This document shows, in pieces, positions 1-8,791 of a stretch of DNA of 64,000 bases; position 1 is the stretch's first letter, and each line of letters begins with the position of its first letter. The notes beneath the pieces are model-generated. The model was not told the origin of the DNA. It made no database searches and saw only the letters and a program-made list of their open reading frames with translations. The position numbers and the translations under genes were made by a program. Source of the stretch: JBEKIK01 sp963838495 (lineage in GTDB: Bacteria; Planctomycetota; Planctomycetia; Pirellulales; Thermoguttaceae); assembly GCA_963838495.1 (NCBI GenBank), contig CAWIRC010000001.1:1302001-1366000 (forward strand), given 5' to 3'.

Positions 1-1178
1 CCTGAACGCCCCGTACCTGGTTTCCGCGCTGGACGACGAGAGCATGTCGCGCAACTGCTCGTAGGCCCCGAAATCCTGCATCGAACTAAGAGCCGTAAGG
101 GCAAAAACGCGGAAAGCGGGCTGCTCCCGCGCGGCCTCGCCCAGCGGCGCAGCCGCCTCGCGCCGATCCATATAAGCCAATGCCTCGGCAGCGTAAAAAC
201 GGACCTTGGGATCTTTCGATCCAATCCCCTTCAACAACGCAGGCACGCCGTCTATCCCCACCGCCTCCAATTCGATCGCGGCAGACTTCGTAGTGCCGGG
301 ATCGAGCAATTGATCTTCAAGTCCGGCGATCCTTTCCATGCGTTGCCGGGCCGTCTCTGTAATCGCCACCGCCCGAACCACTCCCATGTAACGCCGGATG
401 TTGTCTTTGTACCGGGGATGCACCGTCAATTCCACGTATTCCTCCGTTTTCGCCTTGGCCACTCCGACCTTGATCCCGTTCTGAAAGCAGTGGAAACGCT
501 TGTTCACGGCGTTTTCGATGCGCGAACTGTTCATCACGCTTTGATGGTCGGGCTTGAGCACCAAACCCAGCGTGCGCGATTTCTTCGTAACCAGCAGGCC
601 CCCGCCGAGAACCCTTCCCTGGCAGGCAGCCACGCGGTCGCTCTTGGGATCGGCCTGGGGATCGACCATTACCGGCCCTTCGGCCAGGGCCAGCAAATTC
701 CCTTCGTGTATTTGGCCGCCCAATTGCGCCATTTCCGACAACCGCGTTTCCAAAAGATACCCGCCGCGCAAACTGGTGGTTTCGCTTTGGCCGGGAACGC
801 GTATTTCCACGTCGAAATTGTCGCCGCTTTGAATCCCCTCGCGCAAAACCCCGCGCACCATCACCAATGAAGTATTGCCAGACGCCAAAATCGTATTCGG
901 CTCGGCAACGCCGCGTTTTTGCATTTCTTCCAGCAAGACCCCGCGCATCGACGAAGGAGCGGGATCGCTGCCCGTGCCCCTTAGACCGGTCACCAACCCA
1001 ATCCCGTTGACCTCCACCGGATACAATCCGAACGGCACGGCAAAATCGCCCACCAGTTTTATCGCACGTTCATGTTTCTCCGGCGGCGGTGTCTCGTCCG
1101 GACTTTGCGAACGCAGGATGTTTCCGTCCCACCAAGAGCACCCGCAAATAAGAAATAAAAGAGCTAATATAAATCCAT
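1..1178 (-). CDS. FlgI-like (flagellar P-ring domain) lipoprotein with HEAT-repeat tail, partial
   Basis: This gene runs off the left edge of the window. I translated the minus strand by hand. It opens with a short hydrophobic stretch ending in a lipobox-like LICGC, so an exported lipoprotein is likely. Next comes a P-ring-like domain with VNGIGLVTGLRGTGSD, a TSLRGG motif and a LALAEGPVMV strand, matching FlgI's GYGLVVGLNGTG / TSLRGG / VAQGSL order. After about 270 residues the sequence becomes HEAT-like (GVPALLKGIGSKDPKVRFYAAEALAYM). The ATG at 1178 is out of frame with the rest by one base; restoring one T in the run near 1173 would join them. Family A palindromic repeat DNA abuts the start. 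A flagellar role is not shown by any neighbour. Confidence 0.7.
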
Positions 1179-1196
1179 AACTAAGTCCCCTCTCCC

Positions 1197-1260
1197 GACC
1201 AACCGACCATGCTTCGCATGGTGCCCGTCGGTGCCCGGAGAGGGTTAGGGTGGGGGCCTT
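1197..1260. repeat. Family A palindromic repeat (ctctccc ... ggagaggg)
   Basis: The repeat begins with ctctcccgaccaaccgacc, has an inner palindrome around atgcttcgcat, and ends in ggagagggttagggtgggg. A near-identical copy lies at 49437-49510. Related copies sit at 2216, 26955, 44580, 51238 and 60136. This copy touches the start of the FlgI-like gene. Confidence 0.75.
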
Positions 1261-1319
1261 CTGTAACATTGTCGTGCTTCTTTGAACTGTCCGATACATG
1301 CTTCCTTGCACTCCTTCGA

Positions 1320-1450
1320 TAAGTAGGGTGCGTGAAACGCACCATTTTCGTAATGTGCATTGAACACACCCGGGGATTACGGGGTGCATTCCTTGCACTT
1401 TACGAGAAAAGTTTTTTAGGGGTGCATTCCATGCACCCTACGAGAAAAGG
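1320..1450. repeat. Family E short palindromes (gggtgc ... gcaccc), three tandem variants
   Basis: This gene-free stretch between the FlgI-like gene and the GH106 gene holds three small palindromes: gggtgcgtgaaacgcacc near 1326, ggggtgcattccttgcac near 1381, and ggggtgcattccatgcaccc near 1420. The last two are followed by tacgagaaaag. The rest of 1260-1572 shows no supportable gene. Confidence 0.6.
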
Positions 1451-1572
1451 CGATCGATAAGACAAAACACGGAAATTGGCCGGCAAACAATAGTGATTTC
1501 AGTCACTACGGTCAAGAGTGAAAGAGGGACAGCCGTATATTTTGGCAAAGCTGGGCAATATAGAGAATTCTT

Positions 1573-4500
1573 TTATTGTACGATTTGGTTCACTTCAATA
1601 GGCACGATTGAGACTTTCCGCAACACAACCGGCCCGAACAGGCCCGAGGGCAGCGGCTGGGGGTTGCCTTTTTCGAATTTGGTGATATTGGTTTTTGTTT
1701 TTCGCTCTTCGGGCGGGAGTTTCTGGTCGCCTATGAGCCGGTTGGCCCACATATTGACGATTTGAATTTCCAGGTGGTTTTTCCCGGCCCTGGCCGCGGA
1801 ACTGATATCGATGCGGAAAGGCGCTTTCCACAGCACTCCCAGCGACTGACCGTTCAGGCGCACATCGGCCAACTCGCGCAAATCGCCAAGATCCAGCTCC
1901 AACACGCCTTTGGAATCGAGCATATCGGCGGGAATGTCGATGTCGCGGACATAACTAGCCGCCCCGGAAAAGTATTTTATGTTGGGATCGTCGTTTTCGG
2001 TCCAGGATTTCAAGTCATTGAATTCGATTGACTCCGGAGCGCCCCAGCCAGGCGCAAAATGGACCTGCCACGGCCCTTCCACATTTTGCACGAGCGGTTC
2101 GGCGGCATCGACGCGGACGGTTTGCCCACTTTCGTTTTTTAATTCGTAAATTCCCTTTTCGCGGGTTTCGATCACCGCCCGGCCGTCTTTATCAGCGAAA
2201 ACGTCCACACAGCCCGCCCTCACCCCCGGGTACCCTTTGGGTGCCTCTCCCATAAGAGGAGAGGGGAGTAAATTTTGTGTGCCCGAGGCGTAAGGGAACA
2301 AGATTTTTCCGTCTTTTGCCAGGCTGGTGAAATGCGCCCCGGCCGGCCGGCGGAATACGACAAACGTGGAACCATAAGGCTCGAACCAAAGCGGCACTGC
2401 AACGCGATTGTCTTTCTGGAAGTTGTAGAGCAGCAAGCGGCGAATCTCTCCGGTATCGGGCGACCACAACTCCGGCTCCTTGCCGGCAACCCGGAACTTG
2501 CATTGATAGTATTTGGCTTGATTCGAGGGGTTAGATATGAAATAAATGTCCACGTCGCCAACCGTGCGGTGCATGTAATTCAGTGCGTCTTGCGGCACGT
2601 CGCCTGTACATTCGAAGTCGGGCGGAACCCCGCTTGCGGCAAGTACGTCCTTGGCCGCCTTCCCCCAGACCACCCGGCCCTTGCCATAGATATTTTCCGT
2701 AACTGTGCGGCCGTCGGTCGAGCCCCACAACTGTTTGGCCAATTCGGCCAGTTCCGCGTCGCAGGAAGGATAATCCTTAAGTCCGGTGACGGCAACCGGC
2801 TTGGGGCCGATGATCGTGGCCCCATCCTTGACCAGTTGCGCAATTTTTCGCAGCGCTTCCAGGGAAATTATTTGATGGCCCGGCAAGACCATGACCCGAT
2901 AACTCATGCCGTCGGGCAACACGAGCCGGCCGTCGCGGACCTGCATCCTGGTCAAAAGGACTTCTTCGTTTATCACGTCGTAATCGTAGCGGGGCAGGAC
3001 CTTCGCCGGATCGGAACTTTTCAATTGCGCGAAATTCGGCACGTTGTCGCCGTAGTAATAGCAGGCGTCGGCCACGAACAGGCCCTGTTGAAGGAGATAT
3101 TGGCAGCGGTTCAAATATTTGACAAAGTCGCCCGAATATTTCCACCAGGTGACTTTAGGATTGCAATGCGTGCCGGCGAAATACTCTTGGCCGGGCAGGC
3201 CGGTTTCTTCCGGCGAGCAGGTGAAGGCGTGCCAGTAAAGCCTGTTCAAACCCTCGCAGCAAGCCCGATCGAAGGCCGGTTTGAGGTTGTTTCCCAGCGA
3301 TTCCTCCCAATGCAGCCCGATGTTGGTGAATCCCTCGGCGTTGACGAATTTTTTGCCGTAAATATGAGCGGCCGAAGAGCCCTGTTTGACAAAGAAGCGA
3401 TCTTCATCTTTTACGCGATGTTGCGGAGAGCGGGCCCAGAATTCCATCATGGGGACGTCGTCTCGCCCCAGGCATTTCAGGGCATCGATCGGCGCACCAT
3501 GCGGCCCGCCCGATTCCGGATGTATTTCCAGATTATGCTGGTGGGCCGATTCGGCGAACAGGCCGTAATGGTTATCGGCGATGCAATCGCCCACGGTTTT
3601 GCGGAAATCGTTGAGGAAGCGATTGCTTACGGCCCGGTTTTCCACGATCCGGCCCGCCAGGACGGGCAAAAAGGGCAAAATGTCGTAGCCCCGGCGGTTG
3701 CGGAATTCCTGGGCGAAGTTTTTCGTCCAGTTCATGCCCCCGCATTCCCAACTGTCGGTGTACAGATATTTCAGGCTTTTTCCCAGCCAGGGCGCGGCAT
3801 CGGCCAGCAACGGATCAACGACCTGCTGCCAATAAGTGCGGAAGACGTCCGGGTCGAGATAGTCGATCACCAGCCCTTTCCAATCGCCGCTGGAAGTGGA
3901 TACTTGAGCCCCGGTGACGGTATAGCCGAAGCGGAGAATCTCCCAATTTCCTTCCGGCGCGTCCCACACAAAATGCCCTTGGGCGTCCATGAATTTCGCC
4001 AGGTCCACAACGTCGCGAATGTGCGTATCTTCTTCCCCCGGTTCCGGCGGGTTGTCCATCAACAGTGGAGTGGCGTCGGGACAAGACCAGGCCAATTCCT
4101 TGGAGGCGATTTTAAGGGGAAGGTCGCGGATCGGCTTTCGCTCGACTTTTTTCTCCGGCGAATCCTTGCCCGGCGGTTGACGTGCGTCATGCAATATATA
4201 TCCCACGACCGCAATGTCGCGATAAAATCGCTTATCGTGTTTAGGAACGGGCAGCGATTGATCGATTTTCTTTCCGCCTGCGACTTGCGTCTCGGACCAG
4301 ACCACAATTTTGGCCGCCGTCTCCGGCTGAACATTTGGCCCGCCCAGGTTCCAGCCGCTTTGAATATTCAGGCTTAACTGCAAACCCAGCCGATCGGCTT
4401 CGCGAAGGGCATGCACAAAAAGGCTGCGCCACCGGTCGCTGCCGAAACGCGGGCCGGCCGGAACAGGGCGATTCTCCCTTTGATTCGATCCATCGGCGTC

Positions 4501-4788
4501 CATAATTGCCGCCCCGCCCCAGCCCATTTTCTTCATTTCCTCAAGGTCGCGGGTAATCGACTCCGCCGTGACGTTGCCGTTCAACCACCACCAGTAGGCG
4601 TAGATCCGCGATTCCGCGGGCGGATCGGCGAAACCTTTTTCCAAGTCCACGGAGGAAATAACCGCCGCAAAACCCGCCACGGTCCGGGAAAGGATTAATA
4701 CTACAAATACGCCAAGAAAAATCCCAATGAAAAAGCATCTCACGTTTTTGTGAAAATACAAGTTTTCTCGTCGAAATGCCGGCCGCAT
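1573..4788 (-). CDS. Glycoside hydrolase family 106-like (alpha-L-rhamnosidase) exported protein
   Basis: A large exported enzyme of about 1071 residues, likely cleaving terminal alpha-L-rhamnose from polysaccharide. I chose the ATG at 4788 because AAGGG lies six bases upstream; a TTG at 4803 is the alternative. The N terminus has a hydrophobic segment (FFIGIFLGVFVVLIL). The mature start, with DPPAESRIYAYWWWLNG followed by DLEEMKKMGWGGAAIMDADG, is the typical GH106 opening. The end carries a galactose-binding-like beta fold (LELDLGDLRELADVRLNG, ending in LPSGLFGPVVL). Around residues 838-857 the protein is interrupted in frame by a Family A repeat (PLMGEAPKGYPGVRAG), which is not expected in the family. 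A rhamnose mutarotase gene lies elsewhere in the window (36.7 kb), which fits rhamnose use. Confidence 0.85.
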   Translation of the reverse strand: MRPAFRRENLYFHKNVRCFFIGIFLGVFVVLILSRTVAGFAAVISSVDLEKGFADPPAESRIYAYWWWLNGNVTAESITRDLEEMKKMGWGGAAIMDADGSNQRENRPVPAGPRFGSDRWRSLFVHALREADRLGLQLSLNIQSGWNLGGPNVQPETAAKIVVWSETQVAGGKKIDQSLPVPKHDKRFYRDIAVVGYILHDARQPPGKDSPEKKVERKPIRDLPLKIASKELAWSCPDATPLLMDNPPEPGEEDTHIRDVVDLAKFMDAQGHFVWDAPEGNWEILRFGYTVTGAQVSTSSGDWKGLVIDYLDPDVFRTYWQQVVDPLLADAAPWLGKSLKYLYTDSWECGGMNWTKNFAQEFRNRRGYDILPFLPVLAGRIVENRAVSNRFLNDFRKTVGDCIADNHYGLFAESAHQHNLEIHPESGGPHGAPIDALKCLGRDDVPMMEFWARSPQHRVKDEDRFFVKQGSSAAHIYGKKFVNAEGFTNIGLHWEESLGNNLKPAFDRACCEGLNRLYWHAFTCSPEETGLPGQEYFAGTHCNPKVTWWKYSGDFVKYLNRCQYLLQQGLFVADACYYYGDNVPNFAQLKSSDPAKVLPRYDYDVINEEVLLTRMQVRDGRLVLPDGMSYRVMVLPGHQIISLEALRKIAQLVKDGATIIGPKPVAVTGLKDYPSCDAELAELAKQLWGSTDGRTVTENIYGKGRVVWGKAAKDVLAASGVPPDFECTGDVPQDALNYMHRTVGDVDIYFISNPSNQAKYYQCKFRVAGKEPELWSPDTGEIRRLLLYNFQKDNRVAVPLWFEPYGSTFVVFRRPAGAHFTSLAKDGKILFPYASGTQNLLPSPLMGEAPKGYPGVRAGCVDVFADKDGRAVIETREKGIYELKNESGQTVRVDAAEPLVQNVEGPWQVHFAPGWGAPESIEFNDLKSWTENDDPNIKYFSGAASYVRDIDIPADMLDSKGVLELDLGDLRELADVRLNGQSLGVLWKAPFRIDISSAARAGKNHLEIQIVNMWANRLIGDQKLPPEERKTKTNITKFEKGNPQPLPSGLFGPVVLRKVSIVPIEVNQIVQ
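2216..2277. repeat. Family A palindromic repeat read in frame inside the GH106 gene
   Basis: The sequence gccctcacccccgggtaccc, then ctttgggtgcctctcccataagaggagagggg, matches (as reverse complement) the copy at 60136-60190 almost base for base. It has no stop in the coding frame and adds about 20 residues to the enzyme. Confidence 0.8.
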
Positions 4789-4937
4789 CGTGTACCCTTG
4801 CAATTATGAATTCGTAGAGAATTTATGATTATTATACATTAAACATCGGGTAATTGTCAGTATATTCCAATCAAATTCCAGTGTGAAACCGCGGGCGGCT
4901 TCGGGAAATATTTTTGTAATCGCTCATCCTTGATTTT

Positions 4938-7004
4938 TCATTTTCCAGCCGTCCGCTGATAATCTTTCATCCAATCTTCAATCTGCCTGGCCTGGTCAGT
5001 CAGTCCCTGAGATCGGGCAAGATCCAAGGCTTTTTGGGCGGCGGCCATAGCAGCGCCCGGTTGGCGCATTTCCGCATAGGCCAGCGCCAAATTGAAATAG
5101 ACCATGGCAATCCCGGGCTTATAGCGCAGAGAATGCCGGTAATGTTGGATCGCTTCTTCAGGCCGGCCAATTTGGACCAGCGCCACACCCAGATTATTGT
5201 AGGTCTCGGGCAAGTCGGGATTCAGGCTCAGGGCTTTCTTGTATTGTTCAATCGCCAGTTGATATTGGCCCAGCGATTTATAAGCATTGCCAAGATTGTT
5301 GTATGCGTCGGCGTAATTGGGATTGGCGTGCAGGGCTTTGCGGTATTGTTCGATCGCCTCTTGGTAACGGCCCAGCGATTTCAATGCGTTGCCCATGTTG
5401 CTGTACGCCTCGGCGTAGCCGGATTTCAGGAGCAGGGCTTGTTTGTAGTGTTCAATCGCCTCATGAGGCCGACCCGACACAAACAATGCAACGCCCCAGT
5501 TGTTGTGGGCTTCGGCGTAATTGGGATTTAATTGCAGGGCTTTCCGGTAATGTTCGATTGCCTCGGCGGTTTGACCCATGTGGTCAAGCGCGAAACCCAA
5601 GTTGTTTTCCGCATCGGCGTAATCGGGATCAATTATGAGAGCTTGCCGGAATTGTTCGGCCGCCTCCCGCATTTGCCCCAGTTGGGCAAGTTCACGACCC
5701 AGGTTGTAATGGGCCATCGAACATTCCGGATTCTTTTCCAGGGTCGCCTTGTACAGTGTGATGGGCCCATGATACAGCCCGCTTTGCCTCCAGGTTAAAA
5801 ATGCGAGTGCGCACACGGCGGCAAGGGCGACGGCAGTGGGCAACCGGCGCCGCTTGTTGCCCGCCCGCTCGCGCCACTGGCTTATGCCCGCCGAACTGAG
5901 CGCAACAACTCCGATGATGGCAAGGTGCTGATAATGGTCGGCCACTAACGAATATTTCATGAAACCTACGTTTGTAAACCCCATCACCGGCAGCAGCGCC
6001 GTCAGGAAAAATCCCCAGGCGAATAAAAATGGCCGGCTCCAGCCTTTTCTATATAGCCATAGCAATGTTGTCCCAGCCGCCGTTGCCAACAGCGGCAGCC
6101 ACCACAATAAATTGCCTGTTTCGATGCGCCAGCGCGGGTAAACAAAGGCCAGATCGATGGGCAAGATGGCTTTGTAAAGGTAGAACCAAACCGCTCCGCA
6201 AGCTCCCAGCAAACGTTCGATAAAACCGGCTGTCCGAACCACCGATTCCGCTCCGTGCGTCTGGAACCAAAGGTTGACGACAGTCAGCAGCGTCCCAACC
6301 ATCAAAAAAGGCCCGATCCGCGCCAGATCCCCAATCGTCAAAGGGCGGCGCCACCAGACGATGCCCAAAAGCAGCACGGGCAGAATCGCCACAGATCCCT
6401 TGCTAAGCATCGCCAGGATGAACGCCGCCAGACTAAGCCAGTACCAAGCACCAAAGGATGAAGGATGAAGGATGAAGGATGAAACATCGGATTTTGGAAA
6501 ACGTGAAGCGGATGGTTTTTGTCTTACAGCCGACGAGTCGGCTTTCAAATACCATAAAATCGACAAGAGAAAAAACAGCATTGCCATCGCGTTTTTTCGC
6601 TGGGCGATCCAGGCCACGGACTCCACGTTTACCGGATGCACGGCAAAAATCACGGCCACTAAAAAGGCCCCCGGAATGGATAATTTTCGCAAGATAATCC
6701 ATATCAGCAATGACTCGGTTATGTGCAATATCAGGTTGACGGCGTGATACCCGCCGGGATGCCTTCCCCACAAACGCCATTCGATCCAGAATGTGGAGTT
6801 AGTCATCGGCCAGAAGTCCGGGGCTTCCGTCGAGCACCAGAAATAGATCAGGCCATTGGGGGCCTTGATAAGTTCATTTTCGGTGAGGACTCTGTCGTCC
6901 AGGACGAACCCGCCGTTTATGGAGGGGAAATATGCAATAAACACCGCCAGAATAATTGCCGCAAATCCTGCCGGAGAAAAAAAGGGGTCAGAACTATTTT
7001 TCAT
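4938..7004 (-). CDS. TMTC-like integral membrane protein with C-terminal TPR repeats
   Basis: This is a polytopic membrane protein of about 688 residues. Hydrophobic segments fill roughly residues 10-400, and the first loop carries NGGFVLDD, the acidic pair typical of GT-C / PMT-like and TMTC proteins. Seven or eight 34-residue TPR units follow (YNLG..., NPNYAEAHNNWG, NPNYADAYNNLG). The family suggests a membrane O-glycosyltransferase or a scaffold; activity is inferred only. The ATG at 7004 overlaps the TGA of the upstream transposase (tgATGa), and its first residues (MKNSSDPFF) are encoded by the REP-like end of that element. The original start was therefore probably replaced. Around residues 173-183 a short repeat word is read in frame (SSFILHPSSF). 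Confidence 0.82.
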   Translation of the reverse strand: MKNSSDPFFSPAGFAAIILAVFIAYFPSINGGFVLDDRVLTENELIKAPNGLIYFWCSTEAPDFWPMTNSTFWIEWRLWGRHPGGYHAVNLILHITESLLIWIILRKLSIPGAFLVAVIFAVHPVNVESVAWIAQRKNAMAMLFFLLSILWYLKADSSAVRQKPSASRFPKSDVSSFILHPSSFGAWYWLSLAAFILAMLSKGSVAILPVLLLGIVWWRRPLTIGDLARIGPFLMVGTLLTVVNLWFQTHGAESVVRTAGFIERLLGACGAVWFYLYKAILPIDLAFVYPRWRIETGNLLWWLPLLATAAGTTLLWLYRKGWSRPFLFAWGFFLTALLPVMGFTNVGFMKYSLVADHYQHLAIIGVVALSSAGISQWRERAGNKRRRLPTAVALAAVCALAFLTWRQSGLYHGPITLYKATLEKNPECSMAHYNLGRELAQLGQMREAAEQFRQALIIDPDYADAENNLGFALDHMGQTAEAIEHYRKALQLNPNYAEAHNNWGVALFVSGRPHEAIEHYKQALLLKSGYAEAYSNMGNALKSLGRYQEAIEQYRKALHANPNYADAYNNLGNAYKSLGQYQLAIEQYKKALSLNPDLPETYNNLGVALVQIGRPEEAIQHYRHSLRYKPGIAMVYFNLALAYAEMRQPGAAMAAAQKALDLARSQGLTDQARQIEDWMKDYQRTAGK
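6455..6487. repeat. Octamer tandem repeat (aaggatga) read in frame
   Basis: Four near-perfect copies of aaggatga lie inside the TMTC-like gene and encode SSFILHPSSF. Similar words occur between genes at 59372-59405. Confidence 0.7.
6976..7001. repeat. REP-like end of RAYT element, left
   Basis: aaaggggtcagaactatttt lies just past the transposase stop. It is the inverted partner of 7731-7758, and the same motif recurs as a gene-free pair at 9733-9857. Confidence 0.8.
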
Positions 7005-7693
7005 CAATCTTTCGACTTTTTCGGACGGCCGCGGGGACGAATTATCAAATCCAGCTTAAGCCGCCGGCATAATCTGTCAACCCAGGAATTCCCGCCATAG
7101 GGCAATCCGGTCTCGCCGCTGCGACGGATCGCGGCCAATTCGTGGGCGTCCGGAGTGTCATGCACGTAGGCTGCCCAGCGGCGCTGGCGAACGGCGGGGT
7201 ATTTGCCCAACGATTCGTACGCCGGCGTCGGGTCGATGAGTTCGTCGCTCCGGCCGCCGCCATGATAGGCAAAACTGCTCCAGCGATACTCGCCGGCATG
7301 CTTCACCAGCCCCGCCCGCACGGGATTGGCCTCGATATACCTGAGCACGGCCAGCAGGTGCTCGTCGTCCTGGATCACTGGGCTTTTGAACCGCCCCTGC
7401 CACACGTGCCCGCTGCTTTTGTGCAATCGATGGTAGCGCTGCGTGTGCGAAACCAGCAGGCTCTGCACGATCCGGCTGATGGTGCTTTTGCGCAGGCGCA
7501 GCAAGAGATGGATGTGATTGCCCATCAGGCAATAACCGTACAAGTCGAAGGGCTTGCGCTCCTTCAGATCGGCCATGGCCTTCAGAAAGGCCAGATAATC
7601 GCCTTCGCCGCGAAAAACCGCCTGCCGGTTGTTGCCGCGGTTGATCACGTGATACACAAGCCCGTCGTCGATCGGTCGTAAAGGTCGAGGCAT
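7004..7693 (-). CDS. REP-associated tyrosine transposase (RAYT, IS200-like Y1 family)
   Basis: A 229-residue single-strand DNA transposase of the HUH-Y1 family. The HUH motif is H60-I-H62 in YCLMGNHIHLLL. The likely nucleophile is Y119 in LRYIEANPVRAGLV, and the opening MPRPLRP...VYHVINRGNNRQ is typical of RAYTs. The basic tail (RPRGRPKKSKD) is also common. It lies between inverted copies of a REP-like word (6976-7001 and 7731-7758), as known RAYTs do with their REP/BIME sequences. Its stop overlaps the ATG of the next gene, so the two may be translationally coupled. The frame is intact and all key residues are present, so it could be active. Confidence 0.9.
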   Translation of the reverse strand: MPRPLRPIDDGLVYHVINRGNNRQAVFRGEGDYLAFLKAMADLKERKPFDLYGYCLMGNHIHLLLRLRKSTISRIVQSLLVSHTQRYHRLHKSSGHVWQGRFKSPVIQDDEHLLAVLRYIEANPVRAGLVKHAGEYRWSSFAYHGGGRSDELIDPTPAYESLGKYPAVRQRRWAAYVHDTPDAHELAAIRRSGETGLPYGGNSWVDRLCRRLKLDLIIRPRGRPKKSKD

Positions 7694-7730
7694 GATAGCA
7701 ATCTTAGCCGTTTACACCCGCCTTGTCAAT

Positions 7731-7758
7731 AGAAAATAGTTCTGACCCTTTTTTCCCC
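7731..7758. repeat. REP-like end of RAYT element, right
   Basis: gaaaatagttctgacccttt and following bases form the inverse of 6976-7001. This end reaches the stop codon of the SnoaL-like gene. Confidence 0.8.
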
Positions 7759-8702
7759 TAAGGCAGAATTTTCTGCGCTGGCTTCTTTTGCTCTTCGGTC
7801 TTAGACGCATCGTTCGCAACAATCTGGCGTTTGAGAGTGATCTCGGGAACGTCGGGTTGCTGCTCACCATCAGCCGTTCGGTCTTTCGCCTGGATCCTGA
7901 GGGTATTAGGATCAACAATTGTTACAATATTTGTCGCCGAAACTTGGCTCCCATCCAGCAGAGTTCCCGAATACTTGATCAGCCAACGGTTGCCGTCATG
8001 AACCCACACATTTTCGCCGAAGCCGCCGTTGGAATCGAAAGTCCAGGAACGGATCCTGCCGGCGCGAGGGTCCCAGCCGATGACTTCCGTGCCCGAATGG
8101 ATCACTCCGCTTTTTCCCTCAACCGTAAACTTACGGATGATGAAAGCCCGCTGGTCCGTCCAGTCACAGGAGCTGTGCAGGGAGACGCCGCTTTGCGGAG
8201 ACGTATCGCTAGCCCAGTCGCCCACCATCCACTCCAGGTCTTTAAGATGCTGGACCTGGGAAGGAACGGAGCGGATTTCGCGAGCGCTTTCAACTAACCA
8301 GCGGCCGTCGCGTTTCACCAGGACGAAGTTTAAGTTTGGCTCGCCTGCCAGAGTCGTTGTCTGAGGCTTCACTTCAGGAATTACATCGACGATGGCGAGG
8401 CCTTCGCTGACGATCCGCAAGGAGAGAACATGGATTTGCAGTGAACTTTTTTTGTGTGCCGAAAAAGACTCCTGAAACGCCTTTTCAATGTTCTCGCGAC
8501 CTTCAAATCGGTCGCCGATATGATTCCCAAAATCGCCGCCGGGCGTCCAGCAGGCCGCCAACCCTTTGGCATCGCCCTGATTGAACTTCTCCTCAATCTC
8601 CGTAAATAGTTTACGGATTTCCTCCTTCGGTGATTGAGCAATACTAATCCTTGCCGCAAGAAGGAAAACGATTACAAAAAAAATAGATAAAAGGCGTTGC
8701 AT
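7758..8702 (-). CDS. Exported SnoaL-like / DUF4440 family protein
   Basis: A 314-residue protein with a clear signal peptide (MQRLLSIFFVIVFLLAARISIAQ). Residues 25-145 are a SnoaL/DUF4440 (SgcJ/EcaC-type) fold: EEKFNQGDAKGLAACWTPGGDF followed by FEGRENIEKAFQESF and GRWLVESAREI. The second half (LEWMVGDWASD, RAFIIRKFTVEGKSG, IHSGTEVIGWDP) resembles lipocalin-like domains of the DUF1579 type that often follow SnoaL in planctomycetes. No catalytic role can be read from it; NTF2-like folds usually bind small hydrophobic ligands. It ends exactly where the RAYT element begins, so the last residues may have been altered. Confidence 0.75.
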   Translation of the reverse strand: MQRLLSIFFVIVFLLAARISIAQSPKEEIRKLFTEIEEKFNQGDAKGLAACWTPGGDFGNHIGDRFEGRENIEKAFQESFSAHKKSSLQIHVLSLRIVSEGLAIVDVIPEVKPQTTTLAGEPNLNFVLVKRDGRWLVESAREIRSVPSQVQHLKDLEWMVGDWASDTSPQSGVSLHSSCDWTDQRAFIIRKFTVEGKSGVIHSGTEVIGWDPRAGRIRSWTFDSNGGFGENVWVHDGNRWLIKYSGTLLDGSQVSATNIVTIVDPNTLRIQAKDRTADGEQQPDVPEITLKRQIVANDASKTEEQKKPAQKILP

Positions 8703-8791
8703 AAAAAAACTCCATGAAGTGACGGTATTCTATATGTGCTAAATTATGAACCACTGAAGGTTATCAGGCAATTAGGAGGTGGGTGCGGGGG

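Noticed and set aside
2275..4377. A 700-codon plus-strand frame opposite the GH106 gene
   Set aside because: It is the antisense of a well-supported GH106 coding region, has no recognisable domain, and is a normal by-product of GC-rich codon use.
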